From positions 1-64,000 of the forward strand of contig NZ_RFFK01000010.1 in the NCBI RefSeq assembly GCF_003696305.1: 64,000 bases of DNA, read 5' to 3'. The notes below the pieces were generated by a model, which was not told where the DNA came from, made no database searches, and saw nothing but the letters and a program-made list of their open reading frames with translations. A program made the position numbers and the translations under genes. This DNA comes from Pseudomonas sp. AOB-7. GTDB lineage: Bacteria; Pseudomonadota; Gammaproteobacteria; Pseudomonadales; Pseudomonadaceae. Positions 1-9,055 of the stretch are shown here, piece by piece (positions within the stretch are counted from its first letter, which is position 1; the number at the start of each line of letters is the position of its first letter).

Positions 1-1099
1 GGTGGAAATCCGAGTCGCCCCTTTCCCCCTCACCCCAGCCCTCTCCCCGGAGGGGAGAGGGGGTCGATCTGCGTAGATCACTGGTGATCGACTCTTCCAG
101 CACCTGCGGCTGTTTACCTTCGTGCAGCACTTCGGTGAGCAGCCAGAGGTCGTTCCATTCGCGGCGCGGGTGTTCGGAGATTTCCAGCAGGTGCCCCGTA
201 ACCAGCCGCGGCTGGTCGCTCTGGCCTTCGAGTTGCTGGTAGTCGGCGCGGTGGCGTTCCAGGGCGCGCTTGGCCAGGTGCTTGCCGCGGGTGCGGTAGG
301 TGTAGCGGCCGGGGTAGTCGTAGTCTTCCAGATCGGGCAGGCCGTCGTTCTCGCCGGCTTGCTCGCCCTGGTAGGCCGTCTCCAGCAGCAGGCGCGGCTG
401 CTGGAAGTCGTAGTCGCGGCGGGTGGTGCTGCGGGTGCGGGTTTCCAGACGCAGAGCCAGGCGCTTGATCACCGGATCATCGGCGGTCATGCCGCTGTCC
501 TGGATATAGGGCGTGGGCTGGCCGAGCTTGGCGAAGGCGGTCTGGTCATCGCCGAAGCACAGCACGTGGCCGCTTGCGCTGTGCTGGAAGTGGTAGTGGA
601 TGCCTTCCTCCTCGCACAGGCGCTGAACGAAGTGCAGGTCGCTCTCGTCGTACTGCACGCAGTACTCGCGCTGCGGGTAGACGGTGGGGCCAAGCTGGAA
701 CTGGTAGCGGCCCTCCACGATGCCGTGTTCTTCCAGCACCTGGACGACGATCTGCGGCACCGTCAGGTGCTGGAAGATGCGCTGGTTGGTGCGGTGCGCC
801 AGGTAGGCCAGTTGCGGCACCAGGGTCAGGCGATAGCGGGTCAGGCGTTTGCCGGACTCGCCCTGCTCGACCCGGTGGATCAGGCCGTGGATGCCGTCGC
901 CATTGGGGCTGAAGGCAAGGAAGGCGCGCTGATGCAGCAGACTGGTCAGATCGAGATCCGGGCGTTCACTGATCAGCTCGACGTCGAAGCGATAGGGCTG
1001 GCTGATGGCCTCGCGGCCGCTGAATTCGAGCACCTGCAGATCGTGCTCGACGCCTTCGATGGTCAGGCTGAAATGGGTTTCGTTGGCCGGGTTGAACAT
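1..1099 (-). CDS. tssI: VgrG spike protein of T6SS, 3' end outside window
   Basis: The first 366 codons of a VgrG, read leftward from ATG at 1099-1097 and running off the left edge. VgrG trimers form the tip of the T6SS tube and carry effectors. The N-terminal half matches the gp27-like module: MFNPANETHFSLTIEG at the start, then YVQ-type and EEEGIHYHF segments, and the family motif HEGKQPQVLEE near the window edge. After ITSD the frame runs through a 10-bp-stem hairpin repeat (39-61) and then resumes DSDFH, the expected VgrG continuation, so about 20 extra residues seem to have been added without breaking the frame. It lies 24 bases downstream of stk1 on the same strand and is probably co-transcribed. 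The gp5-like needle and any C-terminal effector domain are not visible. Confidence 0.9.
   Translation of the reverse strand, partial: MFNPANETHFSLTIEGVEHDLQVLEFSGREAISQPYRFDVELISERPDLDLTSLLHQRAFLAFSPNGDGIHGLIHRVEQGESGKRLTRYRLTLVPQLAYLAHRTNQRIFQHLTVPQIVVQVLEEHGIVEGRYQFQLGPTVYPQREYCVQYDESDLHFVQRLCEEEGIHYHFQHSASGHVLCFGDDQTAFAKLGQPTPYIQDSGMTADDPVIKRLALRLETRTRSTTRRDYDFQQPRLLLETAYQGEQAGENDGLPDLEDYDYPGRYTYRTRGKHLAKRALERHRADYQQLEGQSDQPRLVTGHLLEISEHPRREWNDLWLLTEVLHEGKQPQVLEESITSDLRRSTPSPLRGEGWGEGERGDSDFH
39..61. repeat. Palindromic repeat inside vgrG
   Basis: CCCTCTCCCC and GGGGAGAGGG form a perfect 10-bp inverted repeat with a 3-base loop. This type of hairpin is normally intergenic in Pseudomonas and relatives. 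Here it is within the vgrG reading frame and is translated as part of TPSPLRGEGWGEGER. Confidence 0.8.
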
Positions 1100-1123
1100 A
1101 TGCGTATCCTTTCGATTGAGTCC

Positions 1124-2095
1124 TTATGCCTTGCCCAGCCAGCGGCGCAAACGCGAGGCCGGTGGCCGGCGAAACGCCTCGAGCAGCTCGCTGCAGCCGA
1201 TCTGCCGCTGGCTTTCGTCGAAGGCCAGCGCGGTGCGCAGGGCCTGCCAGCAGTGCAGCGGCACCTGCGCCGGGCGTTGCAACTGCCTGTCCAGCTCCAT
1301 GCTCTTGGCCTGCTTGGCGCTGAGGCGGCGGAACGGGTGTTGTCCGCTGGCCAGCTCGACCAGCACGCAGGCCAGCGCATAGACATCGGCAGCCGCCGAC
1401 AGCGGCGCGCCTTCGAGCAATTCCAGCGCGGCGTAGCGCGGTGTCCAGGCGGCAATGCGGCTGCGGCACAGGCGCGGCAGGCCGGGCAGCAGGCCCTCCA
1501 CCGGCTGGCCGAGACCATAGTCGAACAGGCGCAGGCCGTCTTCGGCCAGCATCACATTGCTCGGCTTGAGATCGCCATGCAGCACGCCCAGCTGGTGCGA
1601 ATAGCACAGGGCTTCGAGCAGCGTAATGGCGATGCCGCGCAGCTCGTCCCAGGGCAAGCCCTCGGGGCGTTCACAGAGCAGCTGATCGAGGGTCAGGCCG
1701 CGCAGCAGTTCCAGGGTGATGAAGGCGCGCTGGCTGGGAATGTCCACCTCAAAACCGAACAGGCGCACCACGTTGGGGTGGCTGAGCCGCGCGGTGAGGG
1801 CGAACTCGCTGTAGAGCAGGGCGTTGGCGTCCGGGTATTCGGCGAAGTCGTCGCTCAGGGTCTTCAGCGCGACATAGGGCTCCGGGTCGCCGAACTGTTC
1901 GCGCAGCAGATCGCGCGCGCGGTATACCGCGCCCATGCCGCCGACACCGAGCAGACGCTCGATCTGGTAGCGGCCGCCGAGCGCCTCCGGCAGCTCGCCG
2001 GGGGCCTGACGCGGCGTTTCGCGCACAGGTTCCTTGGCGGCGGTGGCGGCCAGGGCGAAGTAGGTGAGGTCGCTGGCTTCGGCGGCTTCGATCAT
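1124..2095 (-). CDS. stk1: T6SS-associated serine/threonine protein kinase, Stk1-like
   Basis: A 323-residue protein kinase at the end of the T6SS operon, in the position of stk1 in HSI-2. Visible kinase motifs are the glycine loop LGVGGMGAVYRARD, the ATP-binding lysine in YVALKTL, the catalytic loop HGDLKPSNVM, and a DYG triplet (LFDYGLG) where most kinases have DFG. The HRD arginine is replaced by glycine, so this is a non-RD kinase. No transmembrane segment or periplasmic sensor follows the kinase domain, so it should be cytoplasmic. Its start overlaps the end of the phosphatase gene stp1 by 4 bases, which suggests translational coupling of kinase and phosphatase. A likely substrate is the FHA protein encoded upstream (inference from T6SS phospho-regulation in this genus). 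Confidence 0.9.
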   Translation of the reverse strand: MIEAAEASDLTYFALAATAAKEPVRETPRQAPGELPEALGGRYQIERLLGVGGMGAVYRARDLLREQFGDPEPYVALKTLSDDFAEYPDANALLYSEFALTARLSHPNVVRLFGFEVDIPSQRAFITLELLRGLTLDQLLCERPEGLPWDELRGIAITLLEALCYSHQLGVLHGDLKPSNVMLAEDGLRLFDYGLGQPVEGLLPGLPRLCRSRIAAWTPRYAALELLEGAPLSAAADVYALACVLVELASGQHPFRRLSAKQAKSMELDRQLQRPAQVPLHCWQALRTALAFDESQRQIGCSELLEAFRRPPASRLRRWLGKA

Positions 2096-2820
2096 TGGCG
2101 GATCACCACGGCACTGAGGTTGTCACGGGCCGGACCGTCGAGCACGCGCTGGAACAGGCGCTCCACGGCCAGATGCGGCGAAGGCAGGTTGAGGCAGGCG
2201 CCCAGCTCGTCGGCGGAAACGCCCTGGTAGAGGCCGTCGCTGCACAGCAGGAAGACGTCGCCGGGCAACACGTCGAGTTCGAGGATGTCCAGCTGCAGGG
2301 TCTCGCTGGCGCCGATGGCGCGGGTCAGGGCATGCGCCGCCGGATGGCGCGCGGCCTCCTGCGGCGTCAGGCCCTGTTCGTCGATCAGTTGCTGCACCAG
2401 CGAATGATCCCGGCTGAGCTGATACAGACGCGCGCCGCGCCACAGGTAGCAGCGGCTGTCGCCAGCCCAGACGCAGGCGGCGCGGTCGCCGTCGAGCAGC
2501 AGGGCGACCACGGTGCTGCCGATCACCGTATCCGGGCGCTCGGCGGTTACCGTCAGCTCCTGGCCGAGGCGATGATTGAGCCGGTGCAGCGCCTGACGCA
2601 GCGCCACCAGGCGCTGCTCCAGGCTGCCCTGTGCCAGCTCGGCCAGCTGCTCGACGATCAGGCGGCTGGCCAGGGCGCCGTTCTGGTGCCCGCCCATGCC
2701 GTCGGCCACCACCCACAGGCCCTGCTCGGGCAGGGCCAGGAAGGCGTCCTCGTTGCGCGCGCGCACCTTGCCGGTGTCGGTGCGCGCGGCGCTGCGCCAG
2801 GCGTTGGCGACTGCCGCCAT
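2092..2820 (-). CDS. stp1: PP2C-family serine/threonine phosphatase, Stp1-like
   Basis: A 242-residue PP2C phosphatase that should reverse phosphorylation by the adjacent kinase. The metal-binding PP2C motifs appear in order: RNEDAFLA, VVADGMGG, GSTVVALLL, WAGDSRCYLWR, LSRDHS, LLCSDGLY and DNLSAVVI. Length and motif order fit the compact bacterial single-domain phosphatases. The start codon overlaps the tssM stop by one base and the end overlaps stk1 by 4 bases, so tssM, stp1 and stk1 form a coupled unit, as at the P. aeruginosa HSI-2 locus. Confidence 0.92.
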   Translation of the reverse strand: MAAVANAWRSAARTDTGKVRARNEDAFLALPEQGLWVVADGMGGHQNGALASRLIVEQLAELAQGSLEQRLVALRQALHRLNHRLGQELTVTAERPDTVIGSTVVALLLDGDRAACVWAGDSRCYLWRGARLYQLSRDHSLVQQLIDEQGLTPQEAARHPAAHALTRAIGASETLQLDILELDVLPGDVFLLCSDGLYQGVSADELGACLNLPSPHLAVERLFQRVLDGPARDNLSAVVIRQ

Positions 2821-5800
2821 CAGAGCGTCGCCGGCAGCTTGAAGCTGCGCAGCAGGCCGATGTCGAACGGGTTCGGCGAGCGCTGGCTGTGCAGCAGGTA
2901 GTTGGCGTGCAGGCCGCCGAGGTTGGCCTTGAGGATCAGCACGTCACGACCGCTGTGGTAGTCCACGTCCATCAGGTCGAGCAGGCGGAACAGCGACCAG
3001 GGGCCGGTGTTCTTCTCGATGCCGACGCGGCGACCGCCGAGTTCCTCGACCACCAGGCTGGTGCGGTCTTCCTCGCTCGCCGCCGGCCAGCGGAAGGCGG
3101 TGGCGACGATCGGGCCGTGGCGGTATTCCAGCTGCTGCTTGCCGAAGCGGAAGTCGGCGCGGCTCAGGCTGGAGTCCAGCGAGTAGGGCTCGAGCTTGAA
3201 CAGCACCTGCGGCTCGGCCGGGTTCTCGGCGAAGAAGCTGCGGCGGATCACCTGGGCGCGGCTCATCTGCAGGAGGAACTCGCGCGACAGCGGCAGGCCG
3301 CGGCCATCGACGCGGCGCAGGCGGTATTCGTCGGCGCTGCCGCTGACGAAGGGGCGCAGGTACTGGTCGAAGAAGCGCTCGGCGATGCCCTGGGCCTTGA
3401 AGAACTCGCGGAAATCCGCCACTGCCACGTCGCTCTCGCTGTGCGCGCTGAACGGGTAACGCTGCTTCAGCGAGTTGTCGTAGGCGGCGTACAGCTCGCT
3501 CTGATAGCGCTGATTGAGGAAGTGGTAGGCATCATTGAGCACCAGGGTCCAGCTGTCCTCGGCCAGCAGCGCCAGCCAGTTGCCCACCGGTTGCGGCAGT
3601 CGCGCGGCGGCGCTGCGCACCTGGTTGATCGCGTCACGCTTGCCGGCCATGCGCGCCTTGGCCATCTCGAACGCAGCCTGGTCGCTGGCACCGGCATTGG
3701 CCAGGCTGGCCAGCTGGCGCTGCAGTTCGTCCAGCGCCTGCAGGCTGGCGGCCAGTTCGACACCGGCGCCGCCGTTGTCGTCGAGCAGCTTGTGCAGCAC
3801 TTCGAAGCGGCGCTCCAGAGTCTTGCGCGCGGTGTCCGGGGTGTTCTTGGCCAGCGCCTGCTGCGCCTGTTCGGCGGCGGCACTGGCCAGCTTGGCGGCC
3901 TTGCCCAGCTTGCCCTTGGCGCCCTCCAGCGCTTCGGCGGCGGCACCAGCGTCGTCGGCGGCCTCGGCCAGGCCCTTGAAGCGGGTGTTGTCGCGCACTT
4001 CCACCAGCAGTTGCAGCAGCGGCGAATTGGCCGCGGTCAGGCCGCCGAGCAGGGCGGCGCCTCGGCCGGCACTGCCGATCGGCTCCAGGCTGAGCTGGGC
4101 GATGGCCTCGCCCCAGTAGTTGCCGTAATCACGGAAGTACAGCTGCTCCAGCTCTACCATCAGGCGGCCGAGGTCGCCGGCGCTGAGGCTCTCGCCCTCG
4201 CCCAGTACCCAGTTGTCACGCAGGATCTCGCGCACCAGGTTGCCGCCCTGGGCGGTGAAGGTCTTGCTGTAGCCGGCCTGGGTGTAGAAGCCGGGGATGG
4301 CGTAGTCGCTGCCATTGATCAGCCCGGCCTGCGGCCCGAGCTTCTGGCTCAGACGGTAGTCCGGCAGGCTGCGCGCCTGTTCACGCAGCATGCGATAGAC
4401 CACATTGGCCAGCGACTCGCTGCGCAGCACCTGGCGCGCCTGGACGACCAGCTGGGCGTTGAGCGCATAGGGCGCGAAGGACTCGTCGAGCAGACGGGCG
4501 AAATGGGTGTTGAGGCCATGCTGCGCCGGGCTGTTGCCGGCATAGCGCAACGACCAGTCGGCGGCTACCCACTCCTTGAGGAAGGCGGCGTCGCGGCGCT
4601 CTTCCAGGTTGAGCATCAGGTAGGCGCGCAGGCTGCCGAGCAGGCGCTCGCGGTCGCCGAGGTTGGCGCGGATCTGCGCCTCCAGCTGACGCGCCACACG
4701 TGGCAGCAGCAGGGTTTCCAGCTCGGCGCGGTAGGTCGAATAAACGGCCGGATTGACCGCCTCGCCCTGGAACAGGCCGCTGCGCTGCAGGTAGGACACT
4801 TCGCCCTTGGGCGGGAACACCAGAGTGGCGGCGTAGCTGCTGTCCAGCGCCTTGAGGGTCTGCAGGGCGTCGTCCTGCGGGTTGATCGCCTGGTGCTCGC
4901 GGGTGAGCTTCTGGGCGATCTCGCGCAGCTGTTCCAGACGCCCGTGGTTGGCCGAGAAGCCGGTAGCCCAGAGCACGCCGAACAGCGCCAGCACGGCGAA
5001 GGCGGTGGCGTACATGGCACGCTGGCCCCAGTCGATGCGGCGCACTTCCTTCTGGTCGAGCCCGGCCAGGTCGGCCTCGGGGAAGATCACCCGGCTCAGC
5101 AGGTGGTTGATGAAGCGTGCACGGCCCGTGCGGAAGGTCGGCAGCGCGCTGCCGGCCAGACCGAGGTTGCGGCCGATGCCGGCAGTCAGCGGGTCGAGCT
5201 GTTCGTTGAGCTGCGGTGCGCTGGTCAGGTAGAAGCCGCGCAGCTTGCTGGCGCGCTGGTAGCGGTTGCCGGCGAAGGCCAGCTCGATGAACAGGCACAG
5301 GCGCTCGCCGATCTGGCCGAGCTGGTGCGGGAAGTCGAGGATGCGACCACGGCGCTGGGTGTCGCGCTCCTGGTGCATGCGCAGGATCACCTGGCTATTG
5401 AGGCGGCGCAGCAGTTCTTCGAACTCCTGGCGTACGACGCCCACGTCGCTGGCGTTCTGCTCCTTGCGGAAGCTGGCGCCGAGCACCTGCTCGCTCTCCT
5501 CGCGCGACAGCTGGTCGAAGAACTCGTCGAAGCCCAGCACCTTGTCGGCCTTGCTCAGCACCAGGTAGACCGGCACGTCGGCGCCCAGGCGCTGATGGAT
5601 CTCGTGCAGGCGCTGGCGGGTCTGGCGGGCCAGGGTTTCCAGCTCCACTTCGCTGCCGCCCTGCAGCTGCTCGACCGGAATGCTCACCAGCACGCCGTTG
5701 AGCGGGCGCGCGCGGCGCTGGCGCAGCAGGCCGAGCAGGGTGCCCCAGGCGCGGCCGTCGACCTGCGCGTCGGGCTGGGTCAGGTAGCGCCCGGCGGTGT

Positions 5801-6359
5801 CGATCAGCACCGCATGGTCGGCGAAGTACCAGTCCGCGTAGCGGGTGCCGGAAACGTCCTTGGTCAGGCGCTGGCTGTCGCCGCGGTTGAGCGGGAAGTC
5901 CAGGCCGGAGAAGTCCAGCAGGCTGGTCTTACCGCTGCCCTGCGGGCCGAGCAGCAGGTACCAGGGCAGGTCGTTGCGCCACTTCTCGCTGCGCCCGCGG
6001 TACAGGCTGGAGCGCTTGAGGGTGCGCAGGGCGTCCTTGAAGCGGTGGCGCAGCTCATTCTGCTCCTCGCCGATCTGCTCCTCGCGGCGCAGGCGCTCCT
6101 GCGCCTCGGCGTCGTTCTCCTCGGCCTTCTTGCGTGCGGTGGCGCGCCAGCTGGCGAACACCATGGCCAGGCCCCAGAGCAGGAACAGCAGGCTGATGGT
6201 CAGCAGGCGGCTGGTGGCCGACTCCCAGAACTTGTAGTCGTCGACCGCCAGCAGCGGGCCGACGAACCACACCAGCAGGGCGAGGACCAGCACCAGCAGC
6301 AGGCTCCAGACCCAGGTCTTGCGGAAAAAGGCGCCAAGTTTGGCGAAGAAGCTCTTCAT
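2820..6359 (-). CDS. tssM: T6SS inner-membrane complex protein TssM (IcmF)
   Basis: A 1179-residue IcmF/TssM protein, the large inner-membrane component that joins TssL to the outer-membrane lipoprotein TssJ. Two N-terminal transmembrane helices lie near residues 16-38 and 51-70. A cytoplasmic domain with Walker A GPQGSGKTS (residues 138-146) follows. A third helix near residues 446-465 precedes a periplasmic region of about 700 residues. The Walker A motif is intact, which is not true of every TssM. It overlaps tssL by 4 bases and stp1 by 1 base. Full length for the family and no disruption seen. Confidence 0.97.
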   Translation of the reverse strand: MKSFFAKLGAFFRKTWVWSLLLVLVLALLVWFVGPLLAVDDYKFWESATSRLLTISLLFLLWGLAMVFASWRATARKKAEENDAEAQERLRREEQIGEEQNELRHRFKDALRTLKRSSLYRGRSEKWRNDLPWYLLLGPQGSGKTSLLDFSGLDFPLNRGDSQRLTKDVSGTRYADWYFADHAVLIDTAGRYLTQPDAQVDGRAWGTLLGLLRQRRARPLNGVLVSIPVEQLQGGSEVELETLARQTRQRLHEIHQRLGADVPVYLVLSKADKVLGFDEFFDQLSREESEQVLGASFRKEQNASDVGVVRQEFEELLRRLNSQVILRMHQERDTQRRGRILDFPHQLGQIGERLCLFIELAFAGNRYQRASKLRGFYLTSAPQLNEQLDPLTAGIGRNLGLAGSALPTFRTGRARFINHLLSRVIFPEADLAGLDQKEVRRIDWGQRAMYATAFAVLALFGVLWATGFSANHGRLEQLREIAQKLTREHQAINPQDDALQTLKALDSSYAATLVFPPKGEVSYLQRSGLFQGEAVNPAVYSTYRAELETLLLPRVARQLEAQIRANLGDRERLLGSLRAYLMLNLEERRDAAFLKEWVAADWSLRYAGNSPAQHGLNTHFARLLDESFAPYALNAQLVVQARQVLRSESLANVVYRMLREQARSLPDYRLSQKLGPQAGLINGSDYAIPGFYTQAGYSKTFTAQGGNLVREILRDNWVLGEGESLSAGDLGRLMVELEQLYFRDYGNYWGEAIAQLSLEPIGSAGRGAALLGGLTAANSPLLQLLVEVRDNTRFKGLAEAADDAGAAAEALEGAKGKLGKAAKLASAAAEQAQQALAKNTPDTARKTLERRFEVLHKLLDDNGGAGVELAASLQALDELQRQLASLANAGASDQAAFEMAKARMAGKRDAINQVRSAAARLPQPVGNWLALLAEDSWTLVLNDAYHFLNQRYQSELYAAYDNSLKQRYPFSAHSESDVAVADFREFFKAQGIAERFFDQYLRPFVSGSADEYRLRRVDGRGLPLSREFLLQMSRAQVIRRSFFAENPAEPQVLFKLEPYSLDSSLSRADFRFGKQQLEYRHGPIVATAFRWPAASEEDRTSLVVEELGGRRVGIEKNTGPWSLFRLLDLMDVDYHSGRDVLILKANLGGLHANYLLHSQRSPNPFDIGLLRSFKLPATL

Positions 6360-7237
6360 TTCACGTCATCCATGCTGACACCCGAGGCCGGGTCGAGTTG
6401 CTGATACGGCTTGAGGACGGTGTCGCGCTGCTCGCCGAGCACCCAGGCGAAACCGGCGTACATCATCACCAGGCACATCAGGGTGAACAGCGCCACCAGC
6501 CACCAGGGCACGATGCGCACCAGGCGCCGGCGGGTGTCCTTCAGGCCCTGCCAGTGCGGCGAGACTTCGCGCGGCACGTCGCCGCGCAGCTGACGGATCT
6601 GCCGATAGAGGCTGTCGCGCACCGCTTCCAGCTCGAGCATGCCGCGCGGCAGCACGCGGTACTTGCCCTCGAAACCAAGCGACAGGCACAGGTACATCAG
6701 CTCCAGCATCGGCAGGTGCTTGACCGGGTTGCGCGACAGGCGTTCGAGCAGTTGGAAGAACTTCTCGCCGCCGAAGGTCTCGTTGTGGAAGGACGACAGC
6801 AGGCTCATCTGCGACCACTGGCTCTCGTTGCCCCAGGGCGTGGTCACCACGGCCTCGTCGACCACGGTGCACAGCACGTAACGCGCGGCCATCACCTGGC
6901 TGCTTTCCGCGCCGTCGTGCAGGGCGCGGTGTTCGAACAGCTTGATCTCGCGGGTCAGGCGCTGGTTGAGGGCGTCCAGGTCCTCGCTTTCGAAGCTGTG
7001 CTTGAGCCGCACCACTTCCGAGAGCAGCGCGGAGGCCGCCGCCACCAGCGGGTTGAGGCTGATGTTGAAGCTCTCTGCCGGGCGCAGGCGCGCGGCGAAG
7101 ATCATGCGTTCTTCCAGCTGCTCGAATTTCGGCGGCGCGCTGAAGTCGGTCAGCGGGCTTTCGGCGCGGGCTTCGCCCTTGCGGTTGAGGATGACCGTCT
7201 TGTCATCCTGGCCGTATTCCATTTCCTTGATGGTCAT
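6356..7237 (-). CDS. tssL: T6SS protein TssL (DotU/IcmH type)
   Basis: A 293-residue inner-membrane protein with a DotU-type cytoplasmic domain: RYVLCTVVDEAV, WGNESQWSQMSLLS, FHNETFGGEKFF and LELMYLCLSLGFEGKYR are family hallmarks. A single C-terminal helix near residues 245-268 (VPWWLVALFTLMCLVMMYAG) ends the protein, with no peptidoglycan-binding OmpA domain after it. It forms the membrane complex with TssM and TssJ and contacts TssK. It begins 2 bases after the tssK stop. Confidence 0.97.
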   Translation of the reverse strand: MTIKEMEYGQDDKTVILNRKGEARAESPLTDFSAPPKFEQLEERMIFAARLRPAESFNISLNPLVAAASALLSEVVRLKHSFESEDLDALNQRLTREIKLFEHRALHDGAESSQVMAARYVLCTVVDEAVVTTPWGNESQWSQMSLLSSFHNETFGGEKFFQLLERLSRNPVKHLPMLELMYLCLSLGFEGKYRVLPRGMLELEAVRDSLYRQIRQLRGDVPREVSPHWQGLKDTRRRLVRIVPWWLVALFTLMCLVMMYAGFAWVLGEQRDTVLKPYQQLDPASGVSMDDVK

Positions 7238-7239
7238 CG

Positions 7240-8571
7240 TCAGTTCCTGATCGCCCAGAATTTCAGCTCAAGCCCGGAGAACTCGCCGGACACGTGGAAG
7301 GCGAAGCCGCCGGAGCGTTCCAGCTGCGCCAGTTCCTCGGAGCTGAGCTCCAAGGCGAAGTAGGTCTTGCCCGAGTGGAAGGGAATCTGCCGCGGTGCCA
7401 CCGGCAGCGGTTTGACCTTGATCCCCGGCAGGTGCAGGTTGACCAGCTGGCGGATGCGCTCCACCGGGCCGACCTTGAGGTGTGCCGGCAGGCGCTGGCG
7501 CAGCTCCTCGGAGTCGCACTGGGCGCTGGCGGCGAGCACGAAGCTGGAGGTGCCGAGCAGCTTGTGGTCGTGCAGCGGCGACACCTGGATGCCGTACTGG
7601 CGCTGCTGCAGGAGCATTTCGATGGCGTGCTGTTCGAGCACCATCGACAGCACCTGGCGAATGGCGTCCATCAGCTTGCGGAAGCTCATGCCCTGGTCGC
7701 TGTGCAGGTAGCGGCCTTCCAGGCGCGGGCGCTTGGTCTCGCTGGAGAAGGTGGCCAGCTCGCCGAGCAGGCCCACCAGTTCGCGGTAGATCTGCTCCGG
7801 GTGCACCTGCTCGACGCCCAGGTGGTGACGCAGGATCGGCTCGTAGCGGTTGATCAGCTGCAGCATCATGAAGTCGCCAACCTCGGCGCCGCCCACCTTG
7901 CCGGTGGCGCGGATGCGCTCGGCGAGTATGTCGCCGCGGTGGGCGAGCATGCTGATCACTTCCTTGAGGCAGCTCAGCAGGTAGCCGGAGGCCTGGAAGT
8001 TGACGTAGGTCGGGCTGAACTCGGGGTCGAGGCTGATCACCCCGTCCGGCGTGGTGTCGAGCACCTCGCACAGCTTGAGCTTCACATAGGCCTGGTCGCT
8101 CTGCTGCTCGCCGAGCAGCAGGCGAAAATCCGGGCGACCGGTGCTGACCTGACTGTGGCTGCTGTCGCCGGCGTTGCAGTCGGCGACTTCCTCGTCGAAG
8201 GCGACGTAGCGCGCCAGCACATCCTTCTGCTCCGGGCGGCGGCTCTCGATATGGTTGCCGGTGACCAGCGGCAACGCCAGGTACACCGGGGTGTTGCCGG
8301 TGTTCGGCGGCACGTCCAAGCCCAGCGGCTCGCGCTCGGCGCCGAGGTCGAAGAGGCTGCCGTCGGGCAGCACGCCGCTGGCCTTGCTCACCACCAGCTT
8401 GCCCATGTTGAGGAACTGGCGGTCGATCTCCAGCTCGAAGAAGCCCCAGGCGTAGCTGGCCAGCTTCTGCGTGCGCACCTTGAGCTGGTACTCGAAGTAA
8501 CGATCGTTCTGCTGGAAGTGCTGCGGGCGCAGCAGCATGCCCTCCTGCCAGATGACTTTATGCTGGCTCAT
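7240..8571 (-). CDS. tssK: T6SS baseplate adaptor TssK
   Basis: A 443-residue TssK, which links the baseplate (TssF, TssG, VgrG) to the TssL/TssM membrane complex. It starts with the family signature KVIWQEGMLLRPQHFQQNDR and keeps the tail-fibre-like N-terminal shoulder and the C-terminal TssL-binding head in a normal length. It overlaps the end of tssJ by 4 bases and is 2 bases from tssL. Confidence 0.97.
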   Translation of the reverse strand: MSQHKVIWQEGMLLRPQHFQQNDRYFEYQLKVRTQKLASYAWGFFELEIDRQFLNMGKLVVSKASGVLPDGSLFDLGAEREPLGLDVPPNTGNTPVYLALPLVTGNHIESRRPEQKDVLARYVAFDEEVADCNAGDSSHSQVSTGRPDFRLLLGEQQSDQAYVKLKLCEVLDTTPDGVISLDPEFSPTYVNFQASGYLLSCLKEVISMLAHRGDILAERIRATGKVGGAEVGDFMMLQLINRYEPILRHHLGVEQVHPEQIYRELVGLLGELATFSSETKRPRLEGRYLHSDQGMSFRKLMDAIRQVLSMVLEQHAIEMLLQQRQYGIQVSPLHDHKLLGTSSFVLAASAQCDSEELRQRLPAHLKVGPVERIRQLVNLHLPGIKVKPLPVAPRQIPFHSGKTYFALELSSEELAQLERSGGFAFHVSGEFSGLELKFWAIRN

Positions 8572-9050
8572 CGGCTTTGCTCCTGCTCGGCATCGAGGTT
8601 GCGAATGCCGCGCTCGTCGAGGCGCAGGCGCGCCTGGTTGCGCTGCTGCGCGTCGATGGCGATGACGTAGCGCCAGTTGGCTTCCGGCAGGTCGCGGTAG
8701 GCGGCGAGCACGCCGACGTAGCGGCTGCCTTCCTGCACCGACACCTTGAGTTCACGGGTCTCGCCCGGGCGCAGCTCCAGTTCTTCCAGCGTCACCAGGT
8801 CGGGCGCCAGGGCCTCCTTGGGCCGTTGGTAGAGGGAGAAGAAATCGGCGTTCTCGAAGGCCACCGGGTGCTTGAGCTCCATCAGGCGCAGCACGATGGG
8901 CGAGGGGCGGCCGTTGAGATCGGGGTTGAGCTGGTCGCTGCCGGCCAGGCTCAGGTCCAGCTTGGTCATGCTCGAATAGGGCGACAGCGCGGCGCAGCCG
9001 GCCAGGCTCAGCAGCGCGGCGATGAAGGCGAGGGAAAGCAGGCGAGGCAT
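8568..9050 (-). CDS. tssJ: T6SS outer-membrane lipoprotein TssJ (Lip2-like)
   Basis: A 160-residue lipoprotein that anchors TssM to the outer membrane. The signal peptide MPRLLSLAFIAALLSLAGC ends in a lipobox, LAGC, so the mature protein begins with a lipidated cysteine at residue 19. The motif LMELKHPVAFENADFFSLY is typical of TssJ. Three in-frame ATGs lie at 9059, 9056 and 9050. Only the last sits 8 bases after the Shine-Dalgarno AAGGA, so 9050 is chosen. It lies 5 bases after fha and overlaps tssK by 4. Confidence 0.95.
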   Translation of the reverse strand: MPRLLSLAFIAALLSLAGCAALSPYSSMTKLDLSLAGSDQLNPDLNGRPSPIVLRLMELKHPVAFENADFFSLYQRPKEALAPDLVTLEELELRPGETRELKVSVQEGSRYVGVLAAYRDLPEANWRYVIAIDAQQRNQARLRLDERGIRNLDAEQEQSR

Positions 9051-9055
9051 GGGCA

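Noticed and set aside
122..2230. Open frame of about 700 codons on the plus strand
   Set aside because: Antisense to vgrG, stk1 and stp1; low-complexity Ala/Gly/Gln-rich translation typical of the frame opposite GC-rich genes.
2631..6404. Open frame of about 1250 codons on the plus strand
   Set aside because: Exactly opposite tssM; no domain, and tssM itself is unmistakable.
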